Of a stretch of 64,000 nucleotides of DNA, positions 23,201 through 37,030 are shown one piece after another; position 1 is the first letter of the stretch, and every line of letters starts with the position of its first letter. The stretch lies in contig WJXW01000013.1 in assembly GCA_015832175.1 (NCBI GenBank), positions 1,054,001 through 1,118,000 of the forward strand. The letters run 5' to 3'. A program made the translations under genes and the position numbers. The DNA is from Paraphaeosphaeria minitans (taxonomy: Eukaryota; Ascomycota; Dothideomycetes; Pleosporales; Didymosphaeriaceae). Below the pieces are notes generated by a model. It did not search any database, was not told where the DNA came from, and worked only from the letters and a program-made list of their open reading frames with translations.

Positions 23201-25290
23201 AATCTATATACCTAGGTTTAAACATTCCTAAATATATATTTAGTTAAGGTCCCTAAAAAGCTATTATAGCTTATTATTATTTAATAGCTCTTTCTCTCTA
23301 ATTTAATATCCCTACCTCTAATAGGTGGTCTCCTCTTAGGTTATCTATAGGCTAAACTTTATTTACTACCTTCTTGTGTATAGTATAGGTAGTTCCTAAC
23401 TACCTAGTTACTATTACCTAACGTTCTCTTGCTTATTATCTAATTAATTCTACTTAACTAATTTCCTACTTATCTTCTCTATCCTCTACCTCTTTATTAC
23501 TAAAATACACACTATTAGGGTAACCCTATAGTAAGTGTACTTCTCCTATAAGCACACCCTTTAAGCGTTTTCTAAATCTTTATTACTTATCTTATAGTTA
23601 GAAAGTAGTAGAGTATCTAACCTAAAGAAAGAGACTATTCTTTTCCTATCTATAAAGATAACCCTATATAGGCATTAGCCTATTAGGGTAAACTCTATAG
23701 CTAACTAAGCAGCTATTATAAAGGGGGTGCCCAGGATAATAGGCCTTCTAACGTTTCTTATAATCTTAAAATAAGTGGGAATTATAATTAGTCTAACCTT
23801 AAGTAGTATACTATAGGCAGTTCCTATATACTTATCTAAATCTCTACTAGCTCCTACTATACCTAATTATTTTTTAATAGGTAAATAGCTCTAATCTTTG
23901 TTCTAGATTATAATATTAAGTGCCCTTATAGTAGTATACCTTATAATATTTAGCTCTAATTCTAAGTTAAGTAGAACCTTACAGTGGCTTCTAAGAATAG
24001 TAATAAAATAGGTAAGGAGTTTTACTAGAATACTCTAAACTCCTATCTATTCTTCTAGCTTAGTTTAACTTTAGAGGTTAACTTTATTAGCTTCTTCCTA
24101 ATATCTATTCTCCACCTCTCTAATACTATATTAGGTACTCTGTATAGTATTTACTTATGCGATTTAGTATAGGCTAGGGCGTAACTTCTCTATTATTGCT
24201 TCTAACAGAATAGTAGGTTCTTAAGGGTAGTCCTAACTCTATTTTTCTATTAAAACCTATCTTTATTATATCTTTATAAAGATATTTCTTAATTAGCTCT
24301 TGTCTAATTAGTTATTAGGCTCCTTTTCCTTTCTAGAAAGTAGTTACTAGGCCTTTAAATACAGTTCGTTCTAAGAAAATATTAATTTAACTATAATACC
24401 TCTTACCTCTTAGGTTAGTGCTACTATTAGGATAGAATTAGTATTTAGAGTGTTAATAAATGCAACTAGCTCTTTATCTAATAGAGGAGTAAAGGCTATC
24501 TAAGTACCCTTTTTTCTGCCAGCAGCCCTAGCTTCTAGCACAGCTTAGATAATACTCTCCTCTATTATTTTAGTAGGTTTAGAAACCCTTTAGTTTACTT
24601 CTATAACTACTACTTATAGCACTAATTTATTGTTATTAATTACTAGTAAAGGAGATTCTAGGCGGAATTCTCTAATCTATAGCTAGGGATTAATCCTAAA
24701 CCTTTTTTTCTAAAGGTCTCTTATTTAAGCTACTAACACTAGTTTACTTACTCTAGTCCCTATAACCCTTTTAATACCTAGTTAGTTCTCTTATTCCTAT
24801 AAGCTCTTTTCTACTACCCTAGTCCTAGTAGTATTTACTTCCTTAGTTATATTAACTTCTCTAGATAGGTAGGAGACCTCTAATAGGGGAGCGTAGAAGG
24901 CTTTAGCCCTTCTTATTACTTCTATCTCTAGCTTCTAGTCTCCTTACTTACTACTTATTAACCTAAAATACAATTAGCCTAATTTATATTTAAGATTAGT
25001 AGAGGCTTTCCTATCCTCTAGGCCTAGCACCTAGCTAAAATTCTTCTTTAAATCTTTATTAGTAACGTTAAAATACTATTTAATCTCCCTAAGTAGGTAC
25101 TAGAGCTGTACATCTCCCTAGGAGTAGGGTATAGGCCCCCTAGATTTCTCTATCTAAAGGTGTTTTAGGCTATAGTAGAAGTTAAAAAACTAGCTATTAG
25201 TGTTATAGATTTTGTAGTACTAACCTCTTTTAATAAGGCCTTGGCACTAGGGGCAGTTCTTTATAATATGTCTAGTTTCTTTATAGGTTC
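20280..25290 (-). mobile_element. Gypsy-4 LTR-retrotransposon remnant (gag end to integrase)
   Basis: Minus-strand pol relic of Ty3/Gypsy type. In coding order: a degraded gag zinc knuckle near 25,225-25,290 (HIIKNCP preserved); protease region about 23.4-24.7 kb; reverse transcriptase with the TPIGL and FQRAM blocks and the active-site block FINNIALVG at 22,524-22,550 (family FLDD, both Asp now Asn); RNase H near 21.8-22.0 kb; and the integrase C-terminus near 20,290-20,700. Stops are TAG/TAA at Gln/Trp sites. The 5' LTR and N-terminal gag are missing because the sequence switches to Gypsy-1 copy A at about 25,290. Confidence 0.75.
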
Positions 25291-26118
25291 TATAACTATA
25301 TAAAAGATAAGAATAAGCGCTATAAATATTATATTAAAGGTAATTACAGAGGCTATAACTTAGTATATCTAGAGTTACGCGCTATATACGCTTTAGCTAA
25401 TATTTACAGGTACTAAAGGTAATAAATAGGCGCCTTAATCGCCTATACGCCTTTTATAATTACTACTATATTATAGTTATAGAGATCCTAGGTAGGTAGC
25501 GTAAGATAAATAAGCGTGTAAAGATAATAGGCTTAAAGCTAGCTTATTACTAAAAGTAATTTAACCTAGAGCTAGCTAATTGCTAGCGTGTTATAGCTTA
25601 TATTAGTATACCTATAAGTATAGTAACCTAGGTGCCCACTACTAGCCCTTAGTATCTAGACTTAATTCTAGTAGAGTAGCGTTAGATTACTAGTGCTCCT
25701 AAAGTAGTTATTCCCCTTATATAGTAGATAGTAAGTTTACACTTTTCCTACACTTAAAATATATACTAATAGCTTACCCTAAATGAATCTAGCGTCTACT
25801 CCTCGCTGTAATAAGGGTAACTTAGATAATAGTAATAAAGAGAGTAGAAAGAAAGTTACGACTAGAGGTGTAGTAGGTAAGAATAGTAAAGATAATAAGG
25901 TTTATAAGAATAATAAGTAGGGGGGGCGTAGGCAGCGCGTAGTTTAGTTAAATTACTCTTTAGAAGCTAGTCTATAAGTTTTAGGTAGATACGCTTAATA
26001 AGCTATTAGTACTCTATAAGCTATAGTGATCTATAATAATATATCTTATATTTACGTTTTATATACTTTTATAATATTTTTTACCTCTTCTTTATATGCG
26101 CAGCTCTTTTCCTTTTAA
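25291..26118 (+). pseudogene. Gypsy-1 accessory gene, copy A (5' truncated, RIP-damaged)
   Basis: Homologue of the intact-length copies at 31,068 and 62,929. Remnant exon 1 ends at 25362; intron 1 is 25363-25409 (47 nt, versus 49 in the other copies); exon 2 is 25410-25730 (321 nt); intron 2 is 25731-25782 with donor GTAAGT, branch TACTAATAG and acceptor mutated from AG to AA; exon 3 is 25783-26118 (336 nt). Exon lengths equal those of the other copies, and the only indel lies in an intron. Function unknown. Confidence 0.65.
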
Positions 26119-29100
26119 AGATTTAAACTAAGTTATTTATATTTTTAAAATCTAACTCTAGAATTTAAATATCTTAGTCTTATTATAGCCTTTCTAGTAG
26201 AGTAGGTATTATTTTTACCCTTTTCTTATTTACTTAGCTAGGATTTCTTCTACTTCCTAGACTTCTTCTCCTTTAGGTGTAACCTCTAGTAGTTAGGTAT
26301 TAATATCTTCTACTCCTAGCCTTAGTTTCTATTGTTTAAGAAGAGAAATGTAAAACACGTTATAAATATAATAGTGTAGTAGGAGGAGTAGATAGTATAC
26401 CTACATTCTAACTACGTTCTACACTTAGAAGGGCCTAATAAATTTTCCTAATAGCTTTTTACTTAGTTATTAAAGTATATATATATTCTTTATAATAAGT
26501 AGGACTAAATCACCTCTTTAAAATAACTCTTACTTATACTTCTTATTATAGTACTAGCTCTAATACTTTTATACTAAGCGTAGGTGCTTTATAAGTAATA
26601 CGCGTATACTGTGTATATATTTTACTCTCTTAACTATATCTAGTAGCTCCTTCTCTAGCCTACTATCTATAGGAGGTATAGTAAGAAAAGGGTGCTTACT
26701 ATATATAGTATAGAAAGGCGTTATTTTTGTTAAATTATAGATAGAGTTGTTATATACAAATTAAGCTGTTAGGAGTAGTTTAACCTAGTTTATTTATAGA
26801 GATGTAATAAACATGCAAAGGTATTATTTAAGTATTTAATTCTAGCGCTCTACTTGCCTATCTATTTAAGGGTAGGAAGTAGTGCTAACCCTACGATTTA
26901 CCTATAGTTAGGAGTATATTTCTGCCTAAAAAGTAAAAGTAAAAATAGAGCCACTATTAGATATAATACCTTTCAAAATACTAAACTTTAAGATAACCTC
27001 CTAAAAGTAGGCTTCTATAAATTTCTTTACATTCTATGTTTTTTGTGTAGGAATATAAATAGCCATCTTAGAGAAGTAGTATATAATTATAAGAATTATA
27101 TTAAGCGCGCAGCTACCTTAATCCTTTACTAGTAGAAATCTAGTTATAAAGTCTAGTAAGACTTCCTTAAAGATATCCTTTAGTGTTAGAAGAGGTAATA
27201 GCTGGCTGTAGTTACTATACTTTAGAGTTTTACTCCTTTAGTAAATAGTATAAGTTCTTACATACTTCTAAATATCTTAATTTATAAAAGGCTAATAGTA
27301 GGTCCTTTTAATAGCCTTAAGCATTCGATATACGCTAAAGTGGCCTACTATATACGTGTTATAGTGCTAGAAGAAAATCTCTTACCTAGTTACTAGTTTA
27401 TCTAGGATGTATAATTTGCTATTATACCTTAGGACTTCTATTTTATTAAGGCGATATACTTACACCTTACTACTACTTTAAGTGCTTTTTCTATATTCTA
27501 AGCTAGTAATACGCATAATAGCAAAGGCGTCCCTTTACTAAAACTACTAAACTTTAGTAGCAAAATTAGACTCTTTTATTATAAGTTTACAACTAACTAA
27601 TACTCTAGCTAGTAAGCGTAGTATATATAGTGTATACACTATAGCACTAGTAGTAGGGACCCTTACAGCTTTATAAATCTTAGTAATATACGTTTTATAT
27701 ACGCCTAATAAGCTTAGCTTATTTATAGATCCCTTTATTCTACTATACGTAGTCCTCTATAGTATTTTATTCTACAGGGTAGGTAATAAATAGGTTAGTA
27801 ATAAATTCTCCTATGCGTAATCTGCCCTTTATAATAGCCTATTTACTAGGTTTATTTTGTCTAGGCAGTGTTCTACTTTAAAATTAAAAGCTACTAGGTA
27901 TATTACCTATTATACTTATTATAGGTTTAGCTTCTGTACAGCGCGTATACTACGTAGGTTATTATAGTTACTTAGCACTTAAACTATGTGCTATATACTA
28001 TCTAGATAATGTTTCTGTTACTTAAAGTAGTAAATAATAGTAAGAAACTTAAGGTTGTATACCTTATAATTTAGCTTTACAGCTTAAAGTTTCCTTAATA
28101 TAAAAGTAACTAGGTGCCACTTCTAGTCTTTATATAGCCGCGAAAGGATACTATATATTATAAGAGTAGATATGTTAGTCTCTAATTAGATTAGTAACGT
28201 AGGGTTAAAGTGGCGTAGAATAGGCGCACTTAAGAAGCGTGTTTTAAGTATTTTGAAAGTATTATTAGCCTTTACTAACTATTAGAACACTTAGTTTTTT
28301 TTAATTAGGTCTAAGGGTGGAGCAGTCTCTCGCGTATATACTTTAATAAATTGCCTATAAAAGTTTATAAAGCCTAGAAATAACTAGAGCTCTGAGATGC
28401 TAGTTAGCTACGGTTATTCTATGATAGTTACTATGTATATAGGATTAGCGCAGATTTCTTACATAGTTATAATAAAACTAAAGAAATAGACTTTACCTAA
28501 GGTAAATATGCACTTAGTTAAATTGATAAAAAGTTCAGCCTAATATAGTAATTTAAGCACAGCGTAGACAGTATACTAGTAAAATATAGGATCTTTATTA
28601 TAGGTATAGATAAGTATATTATTTAGATACATAATATATATATAATCTAGGTATAGTGCCAGTGCCTTTTTAACATGTACCTAGAAGCTCGCAGGGGCAT
28701 TAGTTAAGCTAATTAGTATTACGAGGTATTTAAAGTGGCTATAGCAAGTGTAGAATATAGTTTTCTACTTATCTCCTACCTAGATCTAAATTCTATAGTA
28801 GGCGTTATAAAGATTAAGGATTGTATAGTAGTATACACCTAATAGGCGGTTAAGGGTCTCTCTAACTAAAAGTAGTAAGTAATAATCCTTAATAGTAATT
28901 ATATTAAAGCCTTAATAATCTATATAAAGCTATAGTGTACTATTTTTCCTAAGGGCGAATAGAATTAGTGCTCTAGCTAGGCTAGTGCTGTGCCTAATTT
29001 ATCCCTTTTTTAAGATATTTTTAAGACACTTCTAAAGTACCTTAAGCTCCCGCTCTTAGAGATTATAGAGTAGTTTATAAGGAGGTTTGTTTCCCTCTAT

Positions 29101-30505
29101 AATAGAGATAGCATAATTAGATTCCTTAAAATTTAGTAGGGTAGACGCTACTTTTTTATTAAATATATTACTGTATTTACGAAATACATGAAGAATACGC
29201 AGTACCTACACTATACGCGTTTTATTAATACACGCTAGGTGCTCTAAACTTACACTAGTTATCTATAAAACCTCTAAAAAAAATAATTCTAAGCTAGTAT
29301 ACTTTATATTATCTTTAAAGTCCTTTATAGTAATAAGCTATATTAAAGCTATAGTATAGCCCTAGTGCTATGTTTATAAGCTATAATTAAGGTGGATATT
29401 GCCTTTTTATAGAAAGGGGTTACTAAGTAAAAAGGGGATTCCTTTCTTATTAAAACTATAGATAGTAGTCTTTGTCCTACACTCTACTCCTATATTATTT
29501 ATAATATGTATCTAGATCTTATAGGCAGCGTATATACTCTACCTTTAGGCCCTAATCTATTCTAGTTTAAGGAGCTTAGCCCCTTTAATAGGCTTTAAGT
29601 TTATTTTAATACCGACGATTTAGCTAATTAGGCTAGAATTAGCTTATAGATTAAGAATTATTTAGAGTTCCCTCTCTACGTCTATATTTCTAGCTGCGCT
29701 ATACATGCACTTTATATCTAGTAAAATATAAATTAGTAGGTGCCCTACTATACCTAGGTTATAGGTAAGGCTTGGCCTTTTCCTGTATAGTTTACTTATA
29801 TAGAAATCTAATCAGAATTACCACCTTTGCATTTATTAGCGTAGTGGCTAGTTTTATAGCACTTATAGTAGGTAACACTTTTCTTATCTTAAGTCTTACT
29901 ACTACCCTTAGATACTTAGTAGTTTAGCGCCGTATTTTTAGATTTCTTTAATATATAACATAGGCTTAACTCCTATATTATAGGTGCGTAGCGTAGGTTT
30001 CGCTTAAGCGTAGAGCCTAGAGCGATAAGGTCTTCCCTAGTTATAGGCACCTAATAGTAGTTAGTAATTACACTTTTTAGCTTAAGTTTAAGTTTAGAAA
30101 AAAGGTACTACACTCTTTAATCTTTAGTATAAAGTGTAAGTTAATTTTTAAAGACATTAAGGTAGGTTACAAAGAAGTAAATAGTTTTTCTTTTTACTAT
30201 ATTACCTAAGTATCCGCTATAGCTACTTCTAGACTATAATTTACTAGGTCTAAAAGTAAGTTAGGTATATATTGCTTAAAGTATTTCTAGATAGATATTT
30301 CTCCCTTACTTTTAAAAGTGCGCTTATAGTGTGTATACTATAGTTCTCTTAGATCGCCTATAAGGTACTATATAACCTAGAACACCTTATTTCTATCCTA
30401 CACAAATTCTTGTAGTAAGAGGCAAAAGGCTACCTTATAAGAAAAAAAAATTTATAATATTTCTTAAGGTTCTTACCTTTATATTTAATAGGGTTCTTAG
30501 GTTAA
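25291..30505 (-). mobile_element. Gypsy-1 copy A, left part (continues at 37,036)
   Basis: Ty3/Gypsy element on the minus strand. From the left it holds the accessory plus-strand gene (truncated in exon 1 at 25,291, ending 26,118). Next come the integrase with an HHCC-type zinc region near 27.3 kb, RNase H, reverse transcriptase with a YLNNIL active-site block at 28,612-28,632 (family YLDD), protease, and a gag zinc knuckle near 29,820-29,880. The copy is split by insertion of copy B at TTAAA (30501-30505), and its gag-side end and 5' LTR resume at 37,036-37,626. Its 3' LTR and the start of the accessory gene are lost at the junction with Gypsy-4. Confidence 0.82.
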
Positions 30506-30722
30506 ATGTGAGGTCTAGTTATAGGCAATAGTACTTACTTTACACTAGGAAGGACAGTAAAAGGATAACTCTAGTAATATTAATAGAATAATACTTATCT
30601 TGTGTAGAGTTAACGCGCAGCGTAGCTTTTGCGTAGCTAGCTTACTTAGCGCACAGACCCTCTATAAGGCCTTAGCGCTAGATACTACAACACCATAATA
30701 ATATTATAATCTACCTATTACA
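30506..30722 (-). repeat. Gypsy-1 LTR (3' LTR of copy B)
   Basis: A 217 bp LTR, TGTGAGGTCTAG...CTACCTATTACA on the plus strand, matching the solo LTR at 13,227. Confidence 0.92.
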
Positions 30723-31067
30723 GAACCTCCCTTTCTAGCTGTAGTCCTCTATAGCATACTATAGCCTTAATAAAAACTTTACCCTATAGAAAAGGAAAAG
30801 AGTGTCTATAGGGGTGCGCATTACATACGTAATAATAGCGTATTATAAGTAAATAGCGCGCGTTGTAAACACATTACATGTATTATTTATTATAGGGCTC
30901 CTACGCCTTCTATTTACTATAGCCTTTTATAATATAGGGTAGTAAGGCTATATAGTGTTAATATTATTTTAGTCTTCGTGTGCTCTCTACCTATATAATA
31001 CACAGATAATATATTCTTAGCGTAAATAGAGCGCTTAATCTTTAAACAACCCCCTTAATTACCTAAG

Positions 31068-32047
31068 ATGCTATACTACCTAGTACCTAAATATATTAAG
31101 AAGTCTAATCTCTATAATGCTACTACTTTTGCGTTTAGTAGAAATACTAAGCGTGTAGACTATAATATAGTGCTTATAACTTATATACACTATGCGTAGA
31201 ACTTAGTAAAGCTCCCTAAGGACTATACTAAAGATAATAATAAGCGCTAAAACTATTATATTAAAGGTAATTGCGAAGGGTGCGACTCAGTATATCTTGA
31301 GTTATATATTATATATACGCTTCAGCTAATACTTATAGGTGCTAAAGGTGATAAATAGGCGCCTTAATCGCCTATACACCCTTTGTGACCACTACTTTAT
31401 TATAGTTATAGAGACTCTAGGTAGGTAGCGTAAGATAGATAAGTGTATAAAAGTAGTAGGCTTAAAGCTAGCTTATTACTAAAAGTAATTTAACTTAGAA
31501 CTAGCTAACTACTAGCGTGTTACAGCTTATATTAGTATACCTATAGGTGTAGCGACCTAGGTGCCTACTACTAGCCCTTAGTATCTAGGCTTAATTCTAG
31601 TAGAGTAGCGTTAGATTACTAATACTCTTAAAGTAGTTATTCCTCTTATATAATAGATAGTAAGTTTGCACCTTTTCTACACTTAAAACGTATACTAATA
31701 ACTTATCCTAGATTAATCTAGCGTCTGCTCCTCGCTGTAATAAGAGCGACTTAGATAATAGTAATAAAGAGAGTAGAAAGAAGGTTACTACTAGAGGTGT
31801 AGTAGGTAAGAATAGTAAAGATAGTAAGAATAATAAAGATAATAAGTAGTAGAGGCGTAGGCAGCGTGTAGTTTAATTAGATTACTTCTTAGAAGCTAGC
31901 CTATAGGCCTTAAGTAAATACCCCTAATAAGCTATAAGTGCTCTATAAGCTATAGTGCTCTATAATAATATACGTTATATCTACATTCTATGTACTCTTA
32001 TTATGTTTTTTGCCTCTTCTTTACATACGCAGCTCTTTTCCCTTTAA
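31068..32047 (+). pseudogene. Gypsy-1 accessory gene, copy B: spliced, antisense to gag-pol
   Basis: Exons 31068-31289 (222 nt), 31339-31659 (321 nt), 31712-32047 (336 nt), all phase 0, encode 292 aa before RIP stops. Intron 1 (49 nt) is GTATAT...GCTAAT...TATAG; intron 2 (52 nt) is GTAAGT...TACTAATAAC...CCTAG. Exon 1 begins MLYYLVPKYIKKSN and ends in a cysteine cluster; Cys69 and Cys72 survive here (GNCEGCDS), and Cys61 survives in the copy at 62,929. Exon 2 contains IIVIETLG-like and KLAYY blocks; exon 3 has a Ser/Asn/Lys-rich stretch followed by a run of arginines. Remaining stops are mostly TAG/TAA at presumed Gln/Trp. It resembles no gag, pol or env domain I know. The gene lies between integrase and the 3' LTR on the opposite strand. 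Confidence 0.68.
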
Positions 32048-35000
32048 AAGTTTAAACTAGATTATTTATATCTTTAAAGTCTAACTTTAGAATCTAGGTA
32101 TTCTAAGACTTATTATAGCCTTTCTAGTAGAGTAGGTATTGCTTTTACCCCTTTCTTATTTACTTAGCTAGGATTTCTTCTACTTCCTAGGCTTCTCCTC
32201 CTTTAGATGTAACCTCTAGTAGCTAAGTATTAATATTTTCTACTCCTAGGCTTAGTTTCTATTGTTTAAGAAGGGAAATATAAAACACATTATAAATATA
32301 ATAGTGTAGTAGGAGGAGTAAGTAGTATGCCTACGTTCTAACTACGTCCTGCACTTAGAAGAGCCTAATAAATTTTCTTAATAGCTTCTTACTTAGTTAT
32401 TAAGGCATGTGTATATTCTTTATACTAAGTAGGACTAAGTCACCTCTCTAGAATAACTTTTACTTATGCTTCTTATTATAGTACTAGCTCTAATACTCTT
32501 ATGCTAAGTATAGGTGCTCTATAAGTAATACGCGTGCGCTATGTATACGTTTTACTCTCTTAACTATATTTAGTAGCTCCGCCTCTAGCCTACTATCTAT
32601 AAGAGGCGTAGTAAGGATAGGGTGCTTACTATATACTAAATAGAAAGGCATTGTTTTTGTTAAATTATAGATAGAGTTATTATATACAAATTAAGCTATT
32701 AGGAGCAGTTTAATCTAGTTTATTTATAGAGGCGTAATAAACATGCGAAGGTATTATTTAAGCGTCTAATTCTGGCGCTCTATTTACCTGTCTATTTGAG
32801 GGTGGAAAGCAGCGCTAAGCCTACGCTTTACCTATAGTTAGTAGCATATTTCTGCCCAAAAAGCAGAGGTAAAGGTAGAGCCCTTACTAGATACAATACC
32901 TTTCTAAATACTAAATTTTAAGATAACCTTTTAGAAGTAGGCTTCTGCAAATTCTTTTATATTCTATATTTCCTATGCAGGGATATAGATAGCTATCTTG
33001 AAGAAGTAGTATATAATTATAAAAATTGCATTAAAAGCGCAGCTGCCTTAATCTTTTACTAGTAAAAATCTAGTTATAAAGTCTAGTAAGACTTCCTTAA
33101 AGATATCTTTTAGCGTTAGAAGAGGTAATAGCTAGCTATACTTACTATACCTTAGAGCTTTACTCCTTTAGTAAATAGCACAAGTCTTTACGTACTTCTA
33201 AATATTTTAACCTATAAAAGGCTAATAGTAGGTCCTCTTAATAGCCTTAAGCGTTCTATGTGCACTAAAGTGGCCTACTATGTACGTGTTATAGTGCTAG
33301 AACAAAACCTCTTACCTAATTACTAGTTTATTTAGGATGTATAATCTGCTATTGTACTTTAGGACTTCTATTTTATTAAAGCGCTATACTTATACCTTAC
33401 TACTACTTTAAGTGCTTCTCTTACGCCTTAAGCTAGTAATACGTTTAATAGCAAAGGCATTTCTTTACTAAAGCTACTAAACTTTGGTAATAAGGTTAAA
33501 CTTTTTTATTACAAGTTTACTACTAACTAATACTCTAGCTAGTAAGCGTAGTACGTATAGTGTGCACACTATAGCACTAGTAGTAGGGATCCTTATAGCT
33601 CTATAAATATTAGTAATATACGTCTTATATACGCCTAACGAGCTTAGCTTATTTGTAGACCTACTTACTCTACTATACTTAGTCCTCTATAGTATTTTGT
33701 TTTATAGGGTAGGTAATAAATAAGTTAGCTATAGGTTCTCCTATGCGTAATCTGCCCTTCTTAATAGTCTATTTACTAGGTTTATTTTCCCTAGACAGTG
33801 TTCCACTTTAAAATTAAAAGCTACTAGGTACATTGCCTATTATACTTATTATAGGCTTAGCTTCTATACAGCGCGCATGCTGTATAAGTTATTATAGTTA
33901 CTTAGCACTTAAATTATGTGCTATGTGCTATCTAGATAACATGTCTATTACTTAAAATAGTAGACAATAGTAAGAAGCTTAAGGTTATATACCTTATAAT
34001 TTAGCTCTGCTACTTAAAGTTTTTTTAATACAAAAGTAACTAGGTGCCACTTCTAGTTCTTAAATAGCTATAAAAAAATACTATATATTATAAAAGTAGA
34101 TATGTTAGTCTCTAATTAGATTAGTAGTGTAGGGTTAAAGTAGCGCAGAATAGACACACTTAAGAAGCGCGTTTTAAGTATTTTAAAAGTATTATTAGCT
34201 TCTACTAACTATTAGAACACTTAGTTCTTCTTAAGTAAGTCTAAGAGAGGAGCGGTTTCTCGCGTATATACCTTAATAAATCGCCTATAAAAGTTTTTAA
34301 AGTCTAGAAATAACTAGAGCTCTTAGATACTAGTTAGCTATAGCTATTTTATAATAGTTACTGTGCGCGTAGGATTAGCGCGGATTCCTTATATAGTTAT
34401 AATAAAACTAAGGAAGTAGACTTCGCCTAAAGCGAATGTGCACTTAGTTAAATTAATAAAAAGTTTAGCCTTACGTAGTAATTTAAGCACAGTGTAGACA
34501 GCGCGCTAATAAAGCGTAAGATCCTTATTATAGGTATAAATAAGTATATTATCTAGGTACACAACGTATATATAATCTAGTTATAGTGCTAGTGCTTTAT
34601 TAATATATGCCTAGAAGCTTATACGGGCATTAGTTAAGCTAAATAGTATTACTAAGTATTTAAAGTAGCTATAGTAAGTTTAGAATACAGTTTTCTACTT
34701 ATCTTCTACCTAGATCTAAATTCTATAGTAGGCGTTACGAAGATTAAGGGTTGTATAGTAGTATACGTCTAATAGGCGGTTAAGTGTCTCTCTAACTAAA
34801 GGTAGTAAGTAATAATCTTTAATAGTAATTGCGTTAAGGCCCTAATAATCTACGCAAAGCTATAGTGTGCTATCCTTCTTAGAGGTAAATAGAATTAGTG
34901 CTCTAGCTAGGCTAGTGCTATACCTAATCTATCTCTTTTTTAAGGCATCTTCTAGATACTCCTAAAGTACCTTAAGCTCCTACTCTAAGAGATTATAGAA

Positions 35001-36814
35001 TAGTCTATAAGAAGGTTCCTTTCCCTCTATAATAAGGATAGCATAATTAGACTCTTTAAAATTTAGTAGGGTAAACACTACTTTTTTATTAAATACGTTA
35101 CTATATTTGCGTAATACGTTAAAAATGTATAGTACTTACGCTACGCGCACTTTATTAATACACACTAGGTGCTTTAAGCTTACACTAGTTATCTATAAGA
35201 CCCTTAGAAAAAATAAATCTAAGCTAGTATACTTTATATTATCTTTAAAGTCCCTTACAGTAACAAGCTATATTAAACCTATAGTATAGCCTTAGCGCTA
35301 TGTTTGTAAGCTGTAATTAAAGTAGATATTACCTTTTTATAAGAAGGGGTTACTAAGTGGGAGAGGAATTTCTTTCTTATTAATACTATAAACAGTAGTC
35401 TTTATCCTACACTCTACCCCTATATTATCTATAATATGCACCTAGAGCGCATAGGTAGTGTAGGTGCTTTACTTTTAGGCCCTAATCTATTCTAGTTTAG
35501 GGAGCTTAGCCCCTTTAATAGGCTTTAGATTTATTTTAACAGCGATAATCTAGCTAATTAGGCTAATATTAGCCTATAGGTTAAAAATTATTTAGAGTTC
35601 CCTCTCTAAGCCTATATTTCTAGCTGCGCTACACGTGCGCTTTATAACTAGTAAAATATAAATTAGTAGGCGCCTTACTATACCTAGGTTATAGGTAAGG
35701 CTTAGCCTTTTCCCGTATAGTTTACTTATATAGTAATCTAGTTAGGATTACTACCTCTATATTTATTAGTATAGTAGGTAGTTTTATAGTACTTATAGTA
35801 AGTAACACTTTTCTTATTTTAGGTCTTACTATTACCTTTAGGTGTTTAGCAGTTTAGCGTAGTATCCTTAGATTTCTTTAATACATAACGTGGGCTTAAC
35901 TCCTATATTATAGGTGCGCGGCGTAGGTTTTGCTTAAGCGTAGAGCCTAAAGCGATAAAGTCTTCTCTAGTTATAGGCACCTAATAGTAGTTAGTAATAG
36001 CCCTCTATAGCTTAGGTTTAAGCTTAGAAAAGAGGTGCTACCCCTTTTACTTTTTAGTATAAAATATAAGTTAATCTTTAAGGACATTAAGGTAGGTTAT
36101 AAAGGAATAAATAGTGTAGTCTCTTTATTACATTACCTAAGTATGCGCTATAGCTACTTCTAGGCTATAACTTACTAGGTCTAAAAGTAAGTTAAGCATA
36201 TACTACTTAAAGTACTTCTAGGTAGGTGTTTTTCCCTTAGCTTTAAAGGTGCGCTTATAGTGTATATACTATAGTTCTTTTAGGTCACCTATAAGGTACT
36301 ATATTATCTAGATAACTTTATTCCTATCTTATACAAATTCTTATAGTAAGAGGCGAAAGGCTACCTTATAAGAATAGAAGAATTTATAATACTCCTTAAG
36401 GTTCTTACCTCTATATTTAGTAGGGTCTTTAGGTTAAAGCGCCCGCTTAACGTATATTACTATATACGCTATAGGCGCGTCCTACTTATATATATTAGTA
36501 GATAGGATTTTAATATTCTTAGTAGTAGCTACTACGCTAGGGGTTTAGCTTATACTTTTAAGTTAGGAGATTTTATCTTCTAAGGCATAAAGTTAATATA
36601 TAGCGTAAAGCTTATTACGCTTCTTTTTAGTAACTAAGATACGCTATTTAAGTATTAAAGGTAGGCTTAAATTACGCGTTGCTAGCTCTCCTCCTATATA
36701 CTAGGTAAGAGGGTCTTTACTGCCTTTAGGGGCTTTAGATAAAGTCTACCCCCTACTAGTAACTTATATAACTTTAGGAGCTATCCTTAGACTATTATAG
36801 ATAAAGTATTATTA

Positions 36815-37030
36815 TATAAAGTCTAGTTATAGGCAATAGTACTTACTTTACACTAAGAAGAATAGTAAAAGGATAACTCTAGTAATATTAATAGAATAAT
36901 ACTTATCTTATATAAAGTTAACGCGTAGTTCAGGTTTTGCGCAGCTAACTTACTTAGCGCATAGACCCTCTATAAGGCCTTGGCGCTAGATACTACAACA
37001 CTACAACAATATCGTGATCTACCCGTTACA
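36815..37030 (-). repeat. Gypsy-1 LTR (5' LTR of copy B)
   Basis: A 216 bp LTR beginning TATAAAGTCTAG (TGTGAG mutated to TATAAA) and ending CTACCCGTTACA, followed by the TTAAA duplication. Confidence 0.9.
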
